NCBI GenBank assembly: GCA_016839385.1
Contig: JAEOUK010000570.1
Coordinates: 1 to 6,634, forward strand
Direction of reading: 5' to 3'
Origin: Promethearchaeota archaeon
GTDB lineage: Archaea > Asgardarchaeota > Lokiarchaeia > Sigynarchaeales > MK-D1
Length of the DNA stretch: 6,634 nucleotides
Of the stretch, positions 1 to 6,622 are shown in pieces; positions within the stretch are counted from its first letter, which is position 1; every line of letters begins with the position of its first letter. The translations under genes were made by a program, and so were the position numbers. Below the pieces are notes generated by a model. It saw nothing but the letters and a program-made list of their open reading frames with translations. It was not told where the DNA came from and ran no database searches.

Positions 1-1077
1 CAAATTAGGGTCATTTAGAATACGAATTGTTTGGGAAGCGAAAGCCTGAGGCGTATCAGCAATTAAGATATTTTCTTCGTGGGTGACATCTAAACCTTCG
101 GCACCCTTGTAAGTTGACACGACTGGTGTACCCAAGGCCATTGCTTCCAGGATCTTCAAACGGGTTCCACCGCCAATCCGTAAGGGTACGACACAAACCC
201 AAGAACCTGCTACAGCCGGGCGGATGTCTTGGAGGAAGCCAGTAAAGGTCACATTTTTATTGATATCCAGACTATTTAGATCAACCCCCTCTGTGCTACC
301 GGTGATCGTTAGTTGAGCAGAAGGTTTCTTTGTTAATATTTTTGGAAAAATATCCTTGAGAAAGAAGCACATGGCATCAAAATTTGCATTATAAGTTAAT
401 GCTCCAGGATATATCAGGGTATCCGATTGTAATGACTCGATGCCTGGCTGATAGGTTTCGATGTCCACCCCGTTCGGGATCACATACAGGCGGGAATGAT
501 ACGGGGCAAGTTTAGATATTATTTCTTTTTCATCAAGAGAAGCCATTGTACAGGCATCATAAGTAGATATGAGATTGCAGAGATAATAACGATTTTTCAA
601 CCAAGTTAATCCTTTCCTGAGCTTGATGAAGGGATTTACTGAATTCTTCCAATCATCGTAAAGGACTTTCACCTGGACCTCATCCAGGATTTTTTTGATG
701 CCTTTAAATTTTATAGCATAGGGAGCAGTTCCCAGTTCAGAATAAATGATCAGGTTCGGATTTACCCTATCAATGGTTTCTTTAAGACGTGCTTCCATAT
801 CCTTATTATAGGAATCCACAATAGATCGCGGTTTGTGGGAAAAAAAGCCGAATATTGCTTTGGGTCGTATGGGTGAGAATGCTTTCCAAGGAACGGTTTG
901 TATTGATGCACAAATCTTTTGAATTGGTTTTTGATCAATTATTTCCCCGTTTCTTCTGAAAGAGATTAAATGGACCTCATGTTTGCCAGCAAGCTGTTTA
1001 AGGAGATGGAAAAGTCGAATTTTGGATCCATTGACTGATGGGTATGGGAACCAAGGAGAAATGAATAAGATTTTCAT
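1..1077 (-). CDS. GT4-type glycosyltransferase, partial (C-terminus beyond left edge)
   Basis: Cytoplasmic or membrane-associated sugar transferase, probably adding one residue to a lipid-linked surface polysaccharide. 359 codons are visible from ATG at 1077 and no stop is reached; relatives are usually near 400 residues, so roughly the last 40 are missing. The N-terminal Rossmann half opens with FISPWFPYPSVNGSKIR (5-21). The C-terminal donor half contains VIPNGVDIETY (199-209), YPGALTYNANFDAM (223-236), FTGFLQDIRPAVA (278-290) and GGGTRLKILEAMALGTPVV (302-320), followed by KGAEGLDV. This GGGTR subfamily keeps the second glutamate of the GT4 E-x7-E motif (E311) but has glycine eight residues earlier; this is seen in relatives and is not damage. 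The start overlaps the stop of the upstream gene (ATGA), implying translational coupling. GC content is clearly above most of its neighbours (spot-counted lines 33-57%, mostly above 40%). The fold is certain; donor and acceptor are unknown. Confidence 0.93.
   Translation of the reverse strand, partial: MKILFISPWFPYPSVNGSKIRLFHLLKQLAGKHEVHLISFRRNGEIIDQKPIQKICASIQTVPWKAFSPIRPKAIFGFFSHKPRSIVDSYNKDMEARLKETIDRVNPNLIIYSELGTAPYAIKFKGIKKILDEVQVKVLYDDWKNSVNPFIKLRKGLTWLKNRYYLCNLISTYDACTMASLDEKEIISKLAPYHSRLYVIPNGVDIETYQPGIESLQSDTLIYPGALTYNANFDAMCFFLKDIFPKILTKKPSAQLTITGSTEGVDLNSLDINKNVTFTGFLQDIRPAVAGSWVCVVPLRIGGGTRLKILEAMALGTPVVSTYKGAEGLDVTHEENILIADTPQAFASQTIRILNDPNL
1074..1077 (-). other. ATGA stop/start overlap
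   Basis: The TGA stop of the upstream glycosyltransferase (1076-1074) and the ATG of the next one (1077-1075) share bases, giving a four-base ATGA overlap. No strong Shine-Dalgarno sequence precedes the ATG, so reinitiation after termination is the likely route. This ties the two transferases to one transcript. Confidence 0.85.
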
Positions 1078-2312
1078 GAATATGCTTTATTCTTTTCATT
1101 TAAATAGCATTCAATTTCATCTAACATACGGGATAAAGTAAAGCGTTCTTGTATAGTTTTCATTGCGTTGTTTATAATTTTTGCGTTTAATAAAGTTTTT
1201 TGAATGATATTTTCTAACTTATTAACTGCGACTTGAGGTTGATTAATTGGGAATGTTATGCCATTGATGCCATCACAAATGATTTCGGGGATACCACCAA
1301 TTTCTGAACCAACAACAATTAAACCTGCTGCCATTCCTTCTTGAATAATCCTGGGCAACGGTTCTTCCCAAGTGGATGGAACCAATAGGATGTCATGTTC
1401 TAGATATACAACAGGCATTTTTTCTCGAGGTAAATAATCAATCCAACGGATATTTGTTTCTAAATTATGTTCTCGAATTCTGACATTCAATTCTGATTTG
1501 TATTGAGGAGAACATCTTCCCAATATGGTTAGAATAATATTAAAATTTCTTGTTTTCAGTTCGGTAATTATATTAAGCGCAATTTCAATGCCTTTTTCTT
1601 TACTTACTCTACCAGCATAAAGAAAACGAATTTTATTTTTATTAAATGTGGAACGAGAATCTCTTGAATACATGTAAGGTTCTATATCAATACCATTATA
1701 AATTACCTTTGCATCGTTAAATGCAGGATCGAAAATACTTAGTTTGTTTTTTACAGCTTTGCTGACACAAATGATGTTTTCAAATCTCAGGTTTTTTCTT
1801 ACATTTGTGTTTTTTTTCGATATCGCCAGATTTCTTATGATTTTTTTGGGAATCCTTGTATACCAATGACTGGCAGGGTTTCTCCAATGAAGTGTATATG
1901 CATCAGGTAGGGATGGCCAATAATCAGCAATGTAATAAATTACTTTACCATGATATTTCTTCTCTACATGGGATGCAATTTCAATTGGAAGGTTCCACAT
2001 ACCCCAGATAAATATGAAATCTGGATCAATTTTTCTCGCAAGATTATCAAAATTTACCAATGATTCTTCCAAGCGTTTATTTCTCCCCCAAAAATATTCA
2101 AGTGTGCCTAAAAAAGGTTTAGGATTTACTTCTAAATTTATAATACGATGAATGTGATTATCGACATGGTGATTTGTAATAGAGTTTTTGTTCGTAACTA
2201 CATGGGTGATATAGCCTCTATTATTCAATTCATCAAGTACTTCTTTACATAGTTGCTCATATCCGCCTATTTCAAAAGGAGGGTAATAGTTGGAGATAAA
2301 TAGTAATTTCAT
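1074..2312 (-). CDS. GT4 family glycosyltransferase
   Basis: Retaining GT-B sugar transferase, expected on the cytoplasmic face of the membrane in surface polysaccharide assembly. The 412-residue protein is full length for GT4. The N-terminal acceptor domain starts MKLLFISNYYPPFEIGGYEQL, with the glycine pair G16-G17 typical of the donor-phosphate loop. The C-terminal domain has VIYNGIDIEPY (203-213), LYAGRVSKEKGIE (231-243), TILGRC (262-267) and the E-x7-E motif E317...E325 within STWEEPLPRIIQEGMAAG, then GSEIGGIPEII. I chose ATG 2312 because the conserved beta strand begins there. A TTG at 2339 would add nine residues (GTDKTIYS...) and overlap the acyltransferase gene by 14 nt, which is less likely. 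No clear Shine-Dalgarno precedes the ATG. It lies 13 nt after the acyltransferase and overlaps the next gene by ATGA, so it is inside an operon. Sugar specificity cannot be read. Confidence 0.95.
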   Translation of the reverse strand: MKLLFISNYYPPFEIGGYEQLCKEVLDELNNRGYITHVVTNKNSITNHHVDNHIHRIINLEVNPKPFLGTLEYFWGRNKRLEESLVNFDNLARKIDPDFIFIWGMWNLPIEIASHVEKKYHGKVIYYIADYWPSLPDAYTLHWRNPASHWYTRIPKKIIRNLAISKKNTNVRKNLRFENIICVSKAVKNKLSIFDPAFNDAKVIYNGIDIEPYMYSRDSRSTFNKNKIRFLYAGRVSKEKGIEIALNIITELKTRNFNIILTILGRCSPQYKSELNVRIREHNLETNIRWIDYLPREKMPVVYLEHDILLVPSTWEEPLPRIIQEGMAAGLIVVGSEIGGIPEIICDGINGITFPINQPQVAVNKLENIIQKTLLNAKIINNAMKTIQERFTLSRMLDEIECYLNEKNKAYS

Positions 2313-2325
2313 AGAATAAATCGTT

Positions 2326-2913
2326 TTATCTGTGCCCAATTACTTTCGAAGGAATACCTCCGACAATTGAATAATCAGAAACCGTGTCATTCACAACTGA
2401 ACCAGCAGCAATTACACACCCATTTCCTATTTGAACACCTGGTAAGATGACCACATGTGCCCCAATCCATACATCCACTCCAATGGTGACCCCACATTCT
2501 CGAGTTGACCAATTTTGATCGCGAATTAGTTTTGATTTCTTTATGGAGTGATTTGATCCTATGATTGTTACAAATTGTGAAATCAAGCAATGATCTCCAA
2601 TTATTATATGACTACCACCTACACGGATATTATTGAATTCATTGATCGCTACCCGATTTCCAATTGTCAATTGGGAAACTGAAATATCTGGATTTAAAGG
2701 ATCTGATAATAAATCAATAATTGAGTATGCCCCAATTGTTGTCTCTCTACCGATTTCAAGTTTTGAGAGAGGGGCTAATCGAATTATTACGGTTTGATCG
2801 ATTCCGACACCTTTATTCTCCCAATACCATCGATACTTCTGAAAATTATAATTTCTGGAAATTTGTTTCTGAAGATATCGTATATAACGAATGATTTTTG
2901 GATATTTATTCAC
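2326..2913 (-). CDS. Left-handed beta-helix O-acyltransferase (hexapeptide family)
   Basis: Predicted acyl-CoA-dependent (most likely acetyl) O-acyltransferase that decorates a sugar of the polysaccharide or its precursor. The 195 residues suit the maltose/galactoside/WcaF-like group. Residues 1-40 form a basic, non-repetitive head. Hexapeptide coils run from about 41 to 193: LEIGRETTIGAYSII, QLTIGNRVAINEFNNI, IIIGDHCLISQFVTI, then VTIGVDVWIGAHVVILPGV and IGNGCVIAAGSVV. The segment IIGSNHSI places H122 where the catalytic histidine of this family sits, and the end GGIPSKVIG matches the usual cap. The start is GTG, only 2 nt after the TAA of the GT2 gene; no other ATG, GTG or TTG occurs in the first ~38 codons, so GTG is well supported and reinitiation is likely. 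By spot count it is somewhat richer in GC than the adjacent glycosyltransferase genes (two lines gave 40% and 48%). It could use a non-acetyl donor or act on an amino sugar. Confidence 0.93.
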   Translation of the reverse strand: MNKYPKIIRYIRYLQKQISRNYNFQKYRWYWENKGVGIDQTVIIRLAPLSKLEIGRETTIGAYSIIDLLSDPLNPDISVSQLTIGNRVAINEFNNIRVGGSHIIIGDHCLISQFVTIIGSNHSIKKSKLIRDQNWSTRECGVTIGVDVWIGAHVVILPGVQIGNGCVIAAGSVVNDTVSDYSIVGGIPSKVIGHR

Positions 2914-2915
2914 AA

Positions 2916-3836
2916 TTAACTAAGAGTAGAATTTTTAACAATCTGAAACCCTATTAATCTAAACCAATTAAATATTATCCATAATTTTAAGTGATTAATG
3001 CTGTTGGTTACACTTTTGTTCTTAATGGAAACTATGAATTGTTCCGCTGTCCAATTAATCAAGTGCTCCATTGCTTGATAATAAATATATTCAAAGCATT
3101 GTATCTTGTTCATTTGTTCTGAAAATATTATTTTATATGTGTTCCATACTTCTAAAATATCCAATGAACTCCCTAGATATAAGTTTGTTTCCTGGTGTTT
3201 ATGTCGCCTTAAAAATACAAGCGGCTCATTGATATAAGCAACGCTGTAATTTAAAGATAATCTAAGCCACATTTCTAGGTCTGGAGTATATTTCAGTCTA
3301 GGATTAAATCTGCCTAGTTTCTTTACATAATTTGTTCTTAACATCACAGTTTGGCATGGGATAATATTCCCTTTTTGAAGTAATAAATGGAATAATTCAT
3401 GAACATTGAACACCTTATTTTGTTTCGGTAGAGCATCTATATTCCAATGACCACCGATAATAGTCCCATTTTCATCTATTGATTTTATGTTTGAAAACAC
3501 AAAACCAATATCATTATTTGTGAATCCACTTAATAAGATATGAAGTGCATTTTTCATCATCACATCATCTTGATGAAAAATGTGGATAAATTCTTCCTCA
3601 GCAATTTCCAGGCACCGATTCCAATTACCAACCAGTCCTAGATGTTCATCATTCTTGTGTATTTCGAGACGAGGGTCACAGAATGATTCCGCGATATTGA
3701 ATGTTTCATCAGTTGAAAGATCGTCAACAATTATTAATTTAAAATCCTCATAAGTTTGATCTAATACGCTTTTTATTGCCTGTTTAATATATTTTTCTCC
3801 ATTGAAAGTCGGAATAAAAACACTAAGTTTGCACAT
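2916..3836 (-). CDS. GT2 family glycosyltransferase (GT-A fold)
   Basis: Inverting GT-A transferase using a nucleotide sugar and a divalent metal, acting in polysaccharide repeat-unit assembly. Numbered from the preferred start (306 residues): SVFIPTFNGEKYI (5-17), the nucleotide-binding VDDLSTDET (37-45), the DXD-like metal site HQDD (88-91), the acceptor/catalytic segment TPDLEMWLRL (184-193), and FLRRHKHQET (208-217), typical of this group. The last ~70 residues are hydrophobic and aromatic and may lie against the membrane, but I see no definite transmembrane helix. Two in-frame ATGs occur, at 3842 and 3836. I prefer 3836 because AGG at 3846-3844 lies 7 nt before it and only 1 nt before the other, and because the conserved strand begins at once (MCKLSVFIPTFNG). 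Its stop is followed after 2 nt by the GTG of the acyltransferase. Specificity is unknown. Confidence 0.95.
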   Translation of the reverse strand: MCKLSVFIPTFNGEKYIKQAIKSVLDQTYEDFKLIIVDDLSTDETFNIAESFCDPRLEIHKNDEHLGLVGNWNRCLEIAEEEFIHIFHQDDVMMKNALHILLSGFTNNDIGFVFSNIKSIDENGTIIGGHWNIDALPKQNKVFNVHELFHLLLQKGNIIPCQTVMLRTNYVKKLGRFNPRLKYTPDLEMWLRLSLNYSVAYINEPLVFLRRHKHQETNLYLGSSLDILEVWNTYKIIFSEQMNKIQCFEYIYYQAMEHLINWTAEQFIVSIKNKSVTNSINHLKLWIIFNWFRLIGFQIVKNSTLS

Positions 3837-3843
3837 AAACATA

Positions 3844-3846
3844 CCT
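3844..3846 (-). promoter_or_regulatory. Ribosome binding site deciding the GT2 start
   Basis: On the minus strand the sequence reads TCCTAGGTATGTTTATG. The AGG core is 7 nt from the second ATG (3836) and only 1 nt from the first (3842), favouring the second as the initiation codon. It is a short core, so support is moderate. Confidence 0.4.
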
Positions 3847-3854
3847 AGGAAAAG

Positions 3855-3872
3855 AAAATATTTAAATATTTT
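3855..3872. repeat. Perfect 18-nt AT palindrome in intergenic spacer
   Basis: AAAATATTTAAATATTTT equals its own reverse complement. AAG on the left and CTT on the right extend the symmetry if one T is bulged. It sits 19-36 nt before the preferred start of the GT2 gene, in the 92-nt gap after the preceding GT4 gene. It contains only A and T, so it would be a weak hairpin and could arise by chance in this composition. It might be a protein-binding site or a weak RNA processing element. Confidence 0.45.
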
Positions 3873-3928
3873 TCTTCACAATATCATAATAAGGAATTAT
3901 CCCTGGTTAAAACCATATGGAAATATTC

Positions 3929-5107
3929 TTATAATTTAGTAATTGCTTGTTCCCAATCCCATAATTTGTTAATATAGTCAATACCTGCATCTCCCATTCG
4001 ATAACGAGTATCTTCATTAGACAATAAGCTTTCCAGTTTTTCCGCAAATATTTTAAGGTCACGTTCCACCAAATAACCTGCAACGCCATTTGGTACTGTT
4101 TCAATTACACCACATTCACCAACAGCAATTACTGGAGTACCACAAGCCATCGCTTCTAAAGGAGCCAAGCCTAGTGCCTCTTGATATGGAGAATATAAGA
4201 AGACCTTAGCCTTATTATATAAATTTACCAGTTCTTCTGTATTTGTAATTTGTATTATCTGTAACTCGATTCCAAATTTTATAGACATTTTTTTGATAAT
4301 CTTTTCTTCGGAAGGATCGATACTATTAGAAGAAATAATTAATTTTGGTCTGTAAATAGAGTTTATTTGTGACAAGGATTCTAGTAAGAAACGGAAACCT
4401 TTTAAATATCGAATTGCCCCAACACTTAAAACATAATCACCTTTTTTTACATTTAAAGGACGAAATATATTTGTATCAATTCCAGGATAAATTTTTATTG
4501 CGTTTAAGTCAAATCTTTTCTTTAAAACATTGACAGAGTAATTAGAATTTGTCAATAATATTGTTGATTTTTTTATATTTATTTTCTCATGACGTTTCAT
4601 AATTATTTTAAATAAGACTTTTGGAAGAAAATAATAAGCATCTTTTAGTTCTTGAATTAATGGTTTATTTGAGTCATAATTATTTATTGTTTCTGATCGT
4701 TGAACATGATGGCATTGAAATATAGATGGGTTTTTAATATATCGTAAAATATACGGACTGGGCATAATAAAACAGTCTTTTACAAATACAAAATCAAATA
4801 ATCCTTTATTAATTTCTTTGGCAATTAAGTGATTTACTTCTCTTGTTTTATTTAATAATGAGCAACCTTGAATGAAATGAATATAAGGAGTTATAAAGGG
4901 AAGTTTTTTATTATAAAATTCATTGTAATTAAAATTAAATATATGACGGTCTTTTATGTAAGGAGTTAATGAACAAAAATCAATATTTGCTGAAGAAGGT
5001 ACAAACTCCTCAATTTCATATCCACGCTGATGTAGTCGCTTGATTTGTTCAAATGTGTGACGTTTTGCACCCCCTGAAGGTAAATTATGAAATAGCGCTA
5101 TTCGCAT
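3929..5107 (-). CDS. GT4 family glycosyltransferase
   Basis: GT-B retaining sugar transferase of 392 residues, full length. It starts MRIALFHNLPSGGAKRHTFEQ, with the SGGAKRH loop (11-17) between the first beta strand and helix, a layout common in Chloroflexota transferases. The middle has CHHVQRSE (132-139) and LLTNSNYSVNVLKK (184-197), the usual step into the donor domain. The donor half shows IYPGIDTNIFRP (206-217), SVGAIRYLKGFRFLLES (228-244), the complete E-x7-E pair E310 and E318 in YQEALGLAPLEAMACGTPVIAVGECG (308-333, quoted only by its parts E310, G313, P316, E318, G323), and GVAGYLV (341-347). ATG 5107 is the natural start; no clear Shine-Dalgarno precedes it. It lies 124 nt downstream of the previous gene and 92 nt upstream of the GT2 start, the two widest gaps in the cluster, so it may also be transcribed alone. 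Donor sugar is unknown. Confidence 0.95.
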   Translation of the reverse strand: MRIALFHNLPSGGAKRHTFEQIKRLHQRGYEIEEFVPSSANIDFCSLTPYIKDRHIFNFNYNEFYNKKLPFITPYIHFIQGCSLLNKTREVNHLIAKEINKGLFDFVFVKDCFIMPSPYILRYIKNPSIFQCHHVQRSETINNYDSNKPLIQELKDAYYFLPKVLFKIIMKRHEKINIKKSTILLTNSNYSVNVLKKRFDLNAIKIYPGIDTNIFRPLNVKKGDYVLSVGAIRYLKGFRFLLESLSQINSIYRPKLIISSNSIDPSEEKIIKKMSIKFGIELQIIQITNTEELVNLYNKAKVFLYSPYQEALGLAPLEAMACGTPVIAVGECGVIETVPNGVAGYLVERDLKIFAEKLESLLSNEDTRYRMGDAGIDYINKLWDWEQAITKL

Positions 5108-5231
5108 CTGGCTAGTAATTATATGTCATCTATAATAAATTTTGGATATGATTTTAATTGCCAATATTCAAAGAATTATTTAAATTTATTGGGAAATCAA
5201 CATTATAGAAATTTCATTCATTAAAAATAAA
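5108..5231 (-). other. 124-nt spacer, possible weak internal promoter
   Basis: This very AT-rich spacer separates two GT4 genes and has no open frame worth calling. On the minus strand there are TATAAT hexamers (in TTTCTATAATG near its upstream end and GACATATAATTAC near the downstream gene), but neither has a good -35 box at 16-18 nt. TTGGCA occurs at an unsuitable distance from the second. No stable hairpin followed by a T-run is visible, so it is not an obvious terminator. An internal promoter is possible but not shown. Confidence 0.25.
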
Positions 5232-6398
5232 CTAACTCCATTGAATATTTGTATTACCTTGATACACTTTTACAGTTAATTTTCCTATTTGATCCCAAGA
5301 AAATATTTCTGACTTTATTAAACAATTTTGTCCCATTTCAACAAGCTTATCTTTGTTTAAGATGGCTTCTTTTAAAGCATATGATAAACCATCCATTTTA
5401 CTCGGATTGTATAGAAACCCGGTTTGATTATCAATGAGATATGATAAGCACCCTAAATCAGGCGCAATGATTGGTTTCCCATAAGAAAGTGAAAGCATTA
5501 CTGTACTACTAGTTAAGATTTTTTTAAAGGGTAAAGCAACCACATCTGCACAGCTTAATAATTGATGAAGTTCAAAATTCTCCAACCATTTAATTATGAA
5601 TCTTATCCTTTTGTTATCACCAACTAAATTGTAAAGTTCTTTTTGTAGATCACTAGATTGTGAGTGACCAGCTATTAATAAAGTTATACTAGAATCATTA
5701 ATTTTATTGAATTGGGATATTAAATAATCAACATTTTTATAAGGTCTTATATTACCAAAAAAAAGAAAAACAAGATTTTCTTTGGGTATCCCTAAACATT
5801 CTTTAACGAAGGCAGTGTTTACAATTTCTTCCGACAATTTTGGATATATTCCTAAAGGTATGACAAAGACATTTTTGCGACGAAAAAAATTATGTGATAA
5901 TTCTTCTTTAGCTTTTTCACAATGAACAATTACTGAATGCGCAATTTTAGCCATAAATATCCTAGCAGTTTTATCAAAGATAGGAAAAAACATTTCGTGT
6001 GGATAAAGATTATGCACAGTCCAAATAATTCGGTATCCAATAATTTTAGCAATTAACAACCTAAATATTAAGCGCAACAAATTTAGTATGGTATCTTTTC
6101 TTGTTTCTCTCTGGTATTGGGTGTGAAGCCAATGAAAATGTATTATTTTGATAATATTCCTATTATTAAATAGCCATCTGATATAAGGAGAGTCATTGGT
6201 TATTGGTATTAAATCTATACCAGCTTTTTTTATCCCATTTTCTAATAATTCCATATACGGATTACCCTCTCTCGCAGAGTAAGGGAAAAAGGCTGCTTTT
6301 ATTTTATGTTTCAGGAATGTATAAGGATGGAGATATCGACCAAAATAAGCAAAGAAAATTGGGCTAGGAAAACAAGCTGAAGAAGAATAAGGCTCCAA
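5232..6398 (-). CDS. GT4-like glycosyltransferase with abnormal 5' end
   Basis: GT-B sugar transferase, first gene of the minus-strand set. Numbered from the TTG at 6398 (388 residues): AAFFPYSAREGNPYMELL (35-52), IIHFHWLHTQYQ (85-96), a hydrophobic amphipathic stretch 103-127 that may rest on the membrane, WTVHNLYPHE (126-135), VIVHCEKAKEEL (156-167), VIPLGIYP (179-186), FFGNIRPYKNVDYL (213-226) and SSTVMLSLSYGKPIIAP (297-313). In this subfamily a T/S-rich loop replaces the E-x7-E glutamates, so their absence is expected. The start is the problem. Homologues begin two or three residues before AAFFPY, but there the codon is ATA (6302-6300). The only in-frame ATG/GTG/TTG further up is TTG 6398, just inside an upstream TGA; CTG 6314 is another option. 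Residues 1-32 do not resemble the family and may be non-coding, so the 5' boundary is uncertain. The rest of the frame is intact. Confidence 0.85.
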   Translation of the reverse strand: MEPYSSSACFPSPIFFAYFGRYLHPYTFLKHKIKAAFFPYSAREGNPYMELLENGIKKAGIDLIPITNDSPYIRWLFNNRNIIKIIHFHWLHTQYQRETRKDTILNLLRLIFRLLIAKIIGYRIIWTVHNLYPHEMFFPIFDKTARIFMAKIAHSVIVHCEKAKEELSHNFFRRKNVFVIPLGIYPKLSEEIVNTAFVKECLGIPKENLVFLFFGNIRPYKNVDYLISQFNKINDSSITLLIAGHSQSSDLQKELYNLVGDNKRIRFIIKWLENFELHQLLSCADVVALPFKKILTSSTVMLSLSYGKPIIAPDLGCLSYLIDNQTGFLYNPSKMDGLSYALKEAILNKDKLVEMGQNCLIKSEIFSWDQIGKLTVKVYQGNTNIQWS

Positions 6399-6620
6399 TA
6401 TTCAAAATATCGAAAAATCACAGATTACCTGCGCATACCTAATCCTAGAAAAAAGCTACCAGATATATTCACTGTTGAAACCAAAACATTCACAATTGGA
6501 GTAAGAAATGGTTATTGGGTTGGAATTAATAGATTAACCCACAGTCGAGAGACAACCTGGAACAAGAAAAAAATGGATATTTACAAAAATATACTTATTC
6601 AAGTTTCTAAAAAGGTCTAA
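6381..6620 (+). pseudogene. C-terminal remnant of unrecognised protein, no start codon
   Basis: A plus-strand frame of 79 codons is open between a TGA at 6378-6380 and TAA at 6618-6620. I do not recognise the product. It is basic, with segments RKKLPDIFTVETKTFTIG (23-40) and NGYWVGINRLTHSRETTW (43-60), and looks like the end of a globular protein. There is no ATG before codon 65 (6573) and no GTG or TTG, so it cannot be translated as it stands except from a rare codon. The first ~18 codons overlap or adjoin the unusual N-terminal extension of the opposing glycosyltransferase. A second plus frame (6317-6439, broken by one TAG at 6365) reads plausibly just upstream, so a frameshifted older gene is possible. 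Support for coding comes from tight linkage to a ribosome binding site and ATG downstream. It could also be a chance open frame. Confidence 0.4.
6609..6615 (+). promoter_or_regulatory. Shine-Dalgarno before plus-strand ATG
   Basis: AAAAAGG ends 7 nt before ATG 6623, an ideal spacing. It lies inside the last codons of the plus-strand remnant, as is usual in packed operons, and is the best ribosome binding site in the window. Confidence 0.5.
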
Positions 6621-6622
6621 TA

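Noticed and set aside
297..313. Missing E-x7-E motif as a sign of a dead enzyme in the first and last GT4 genes
   Set aside because: In both, the replacing loops (GGGTRLKILEAM; TSSTVMLSLSYGKPI) are characteristic of known GT4 subgroups. The interval given here is residue numbering in the 5232-6398 protein.
2313..2339. Extended TTG start for the second GT4 gene
   Set aside because: It would overlap the acyltransferase stop, add nine residues before a textbook MKLLFISNYYPP start, and lacks a ribosome binding site.
2387..2590. 67-codon open frame within the acyltransferase gene
   Set aside because: It overlaps the well-supported hexapeptide gene in another frame, resembles nothing, and has no ribosome binding site.
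3901..3925. Possible terminator hairpin after the GT4 gene ending at 3929
   Set aside because: The GGTTTTAACC and CCATATGG inverted repeats are too short, leave no proper loop, and are not followed by a T-run on the minus strand.
3907..4104. 65-codon open frame over the 3' end of a GT4 gene
   Set aside because: It is rich in W, K and N from out-of-frame reading of the conserved GT4 C-terminus; a shadow.
5249..5437. 62-codon plus-strand open frame
   Set aside because: It lies antisense within the conserved glycosyltransferase frame and has no ribosome binding site or recognisable product.
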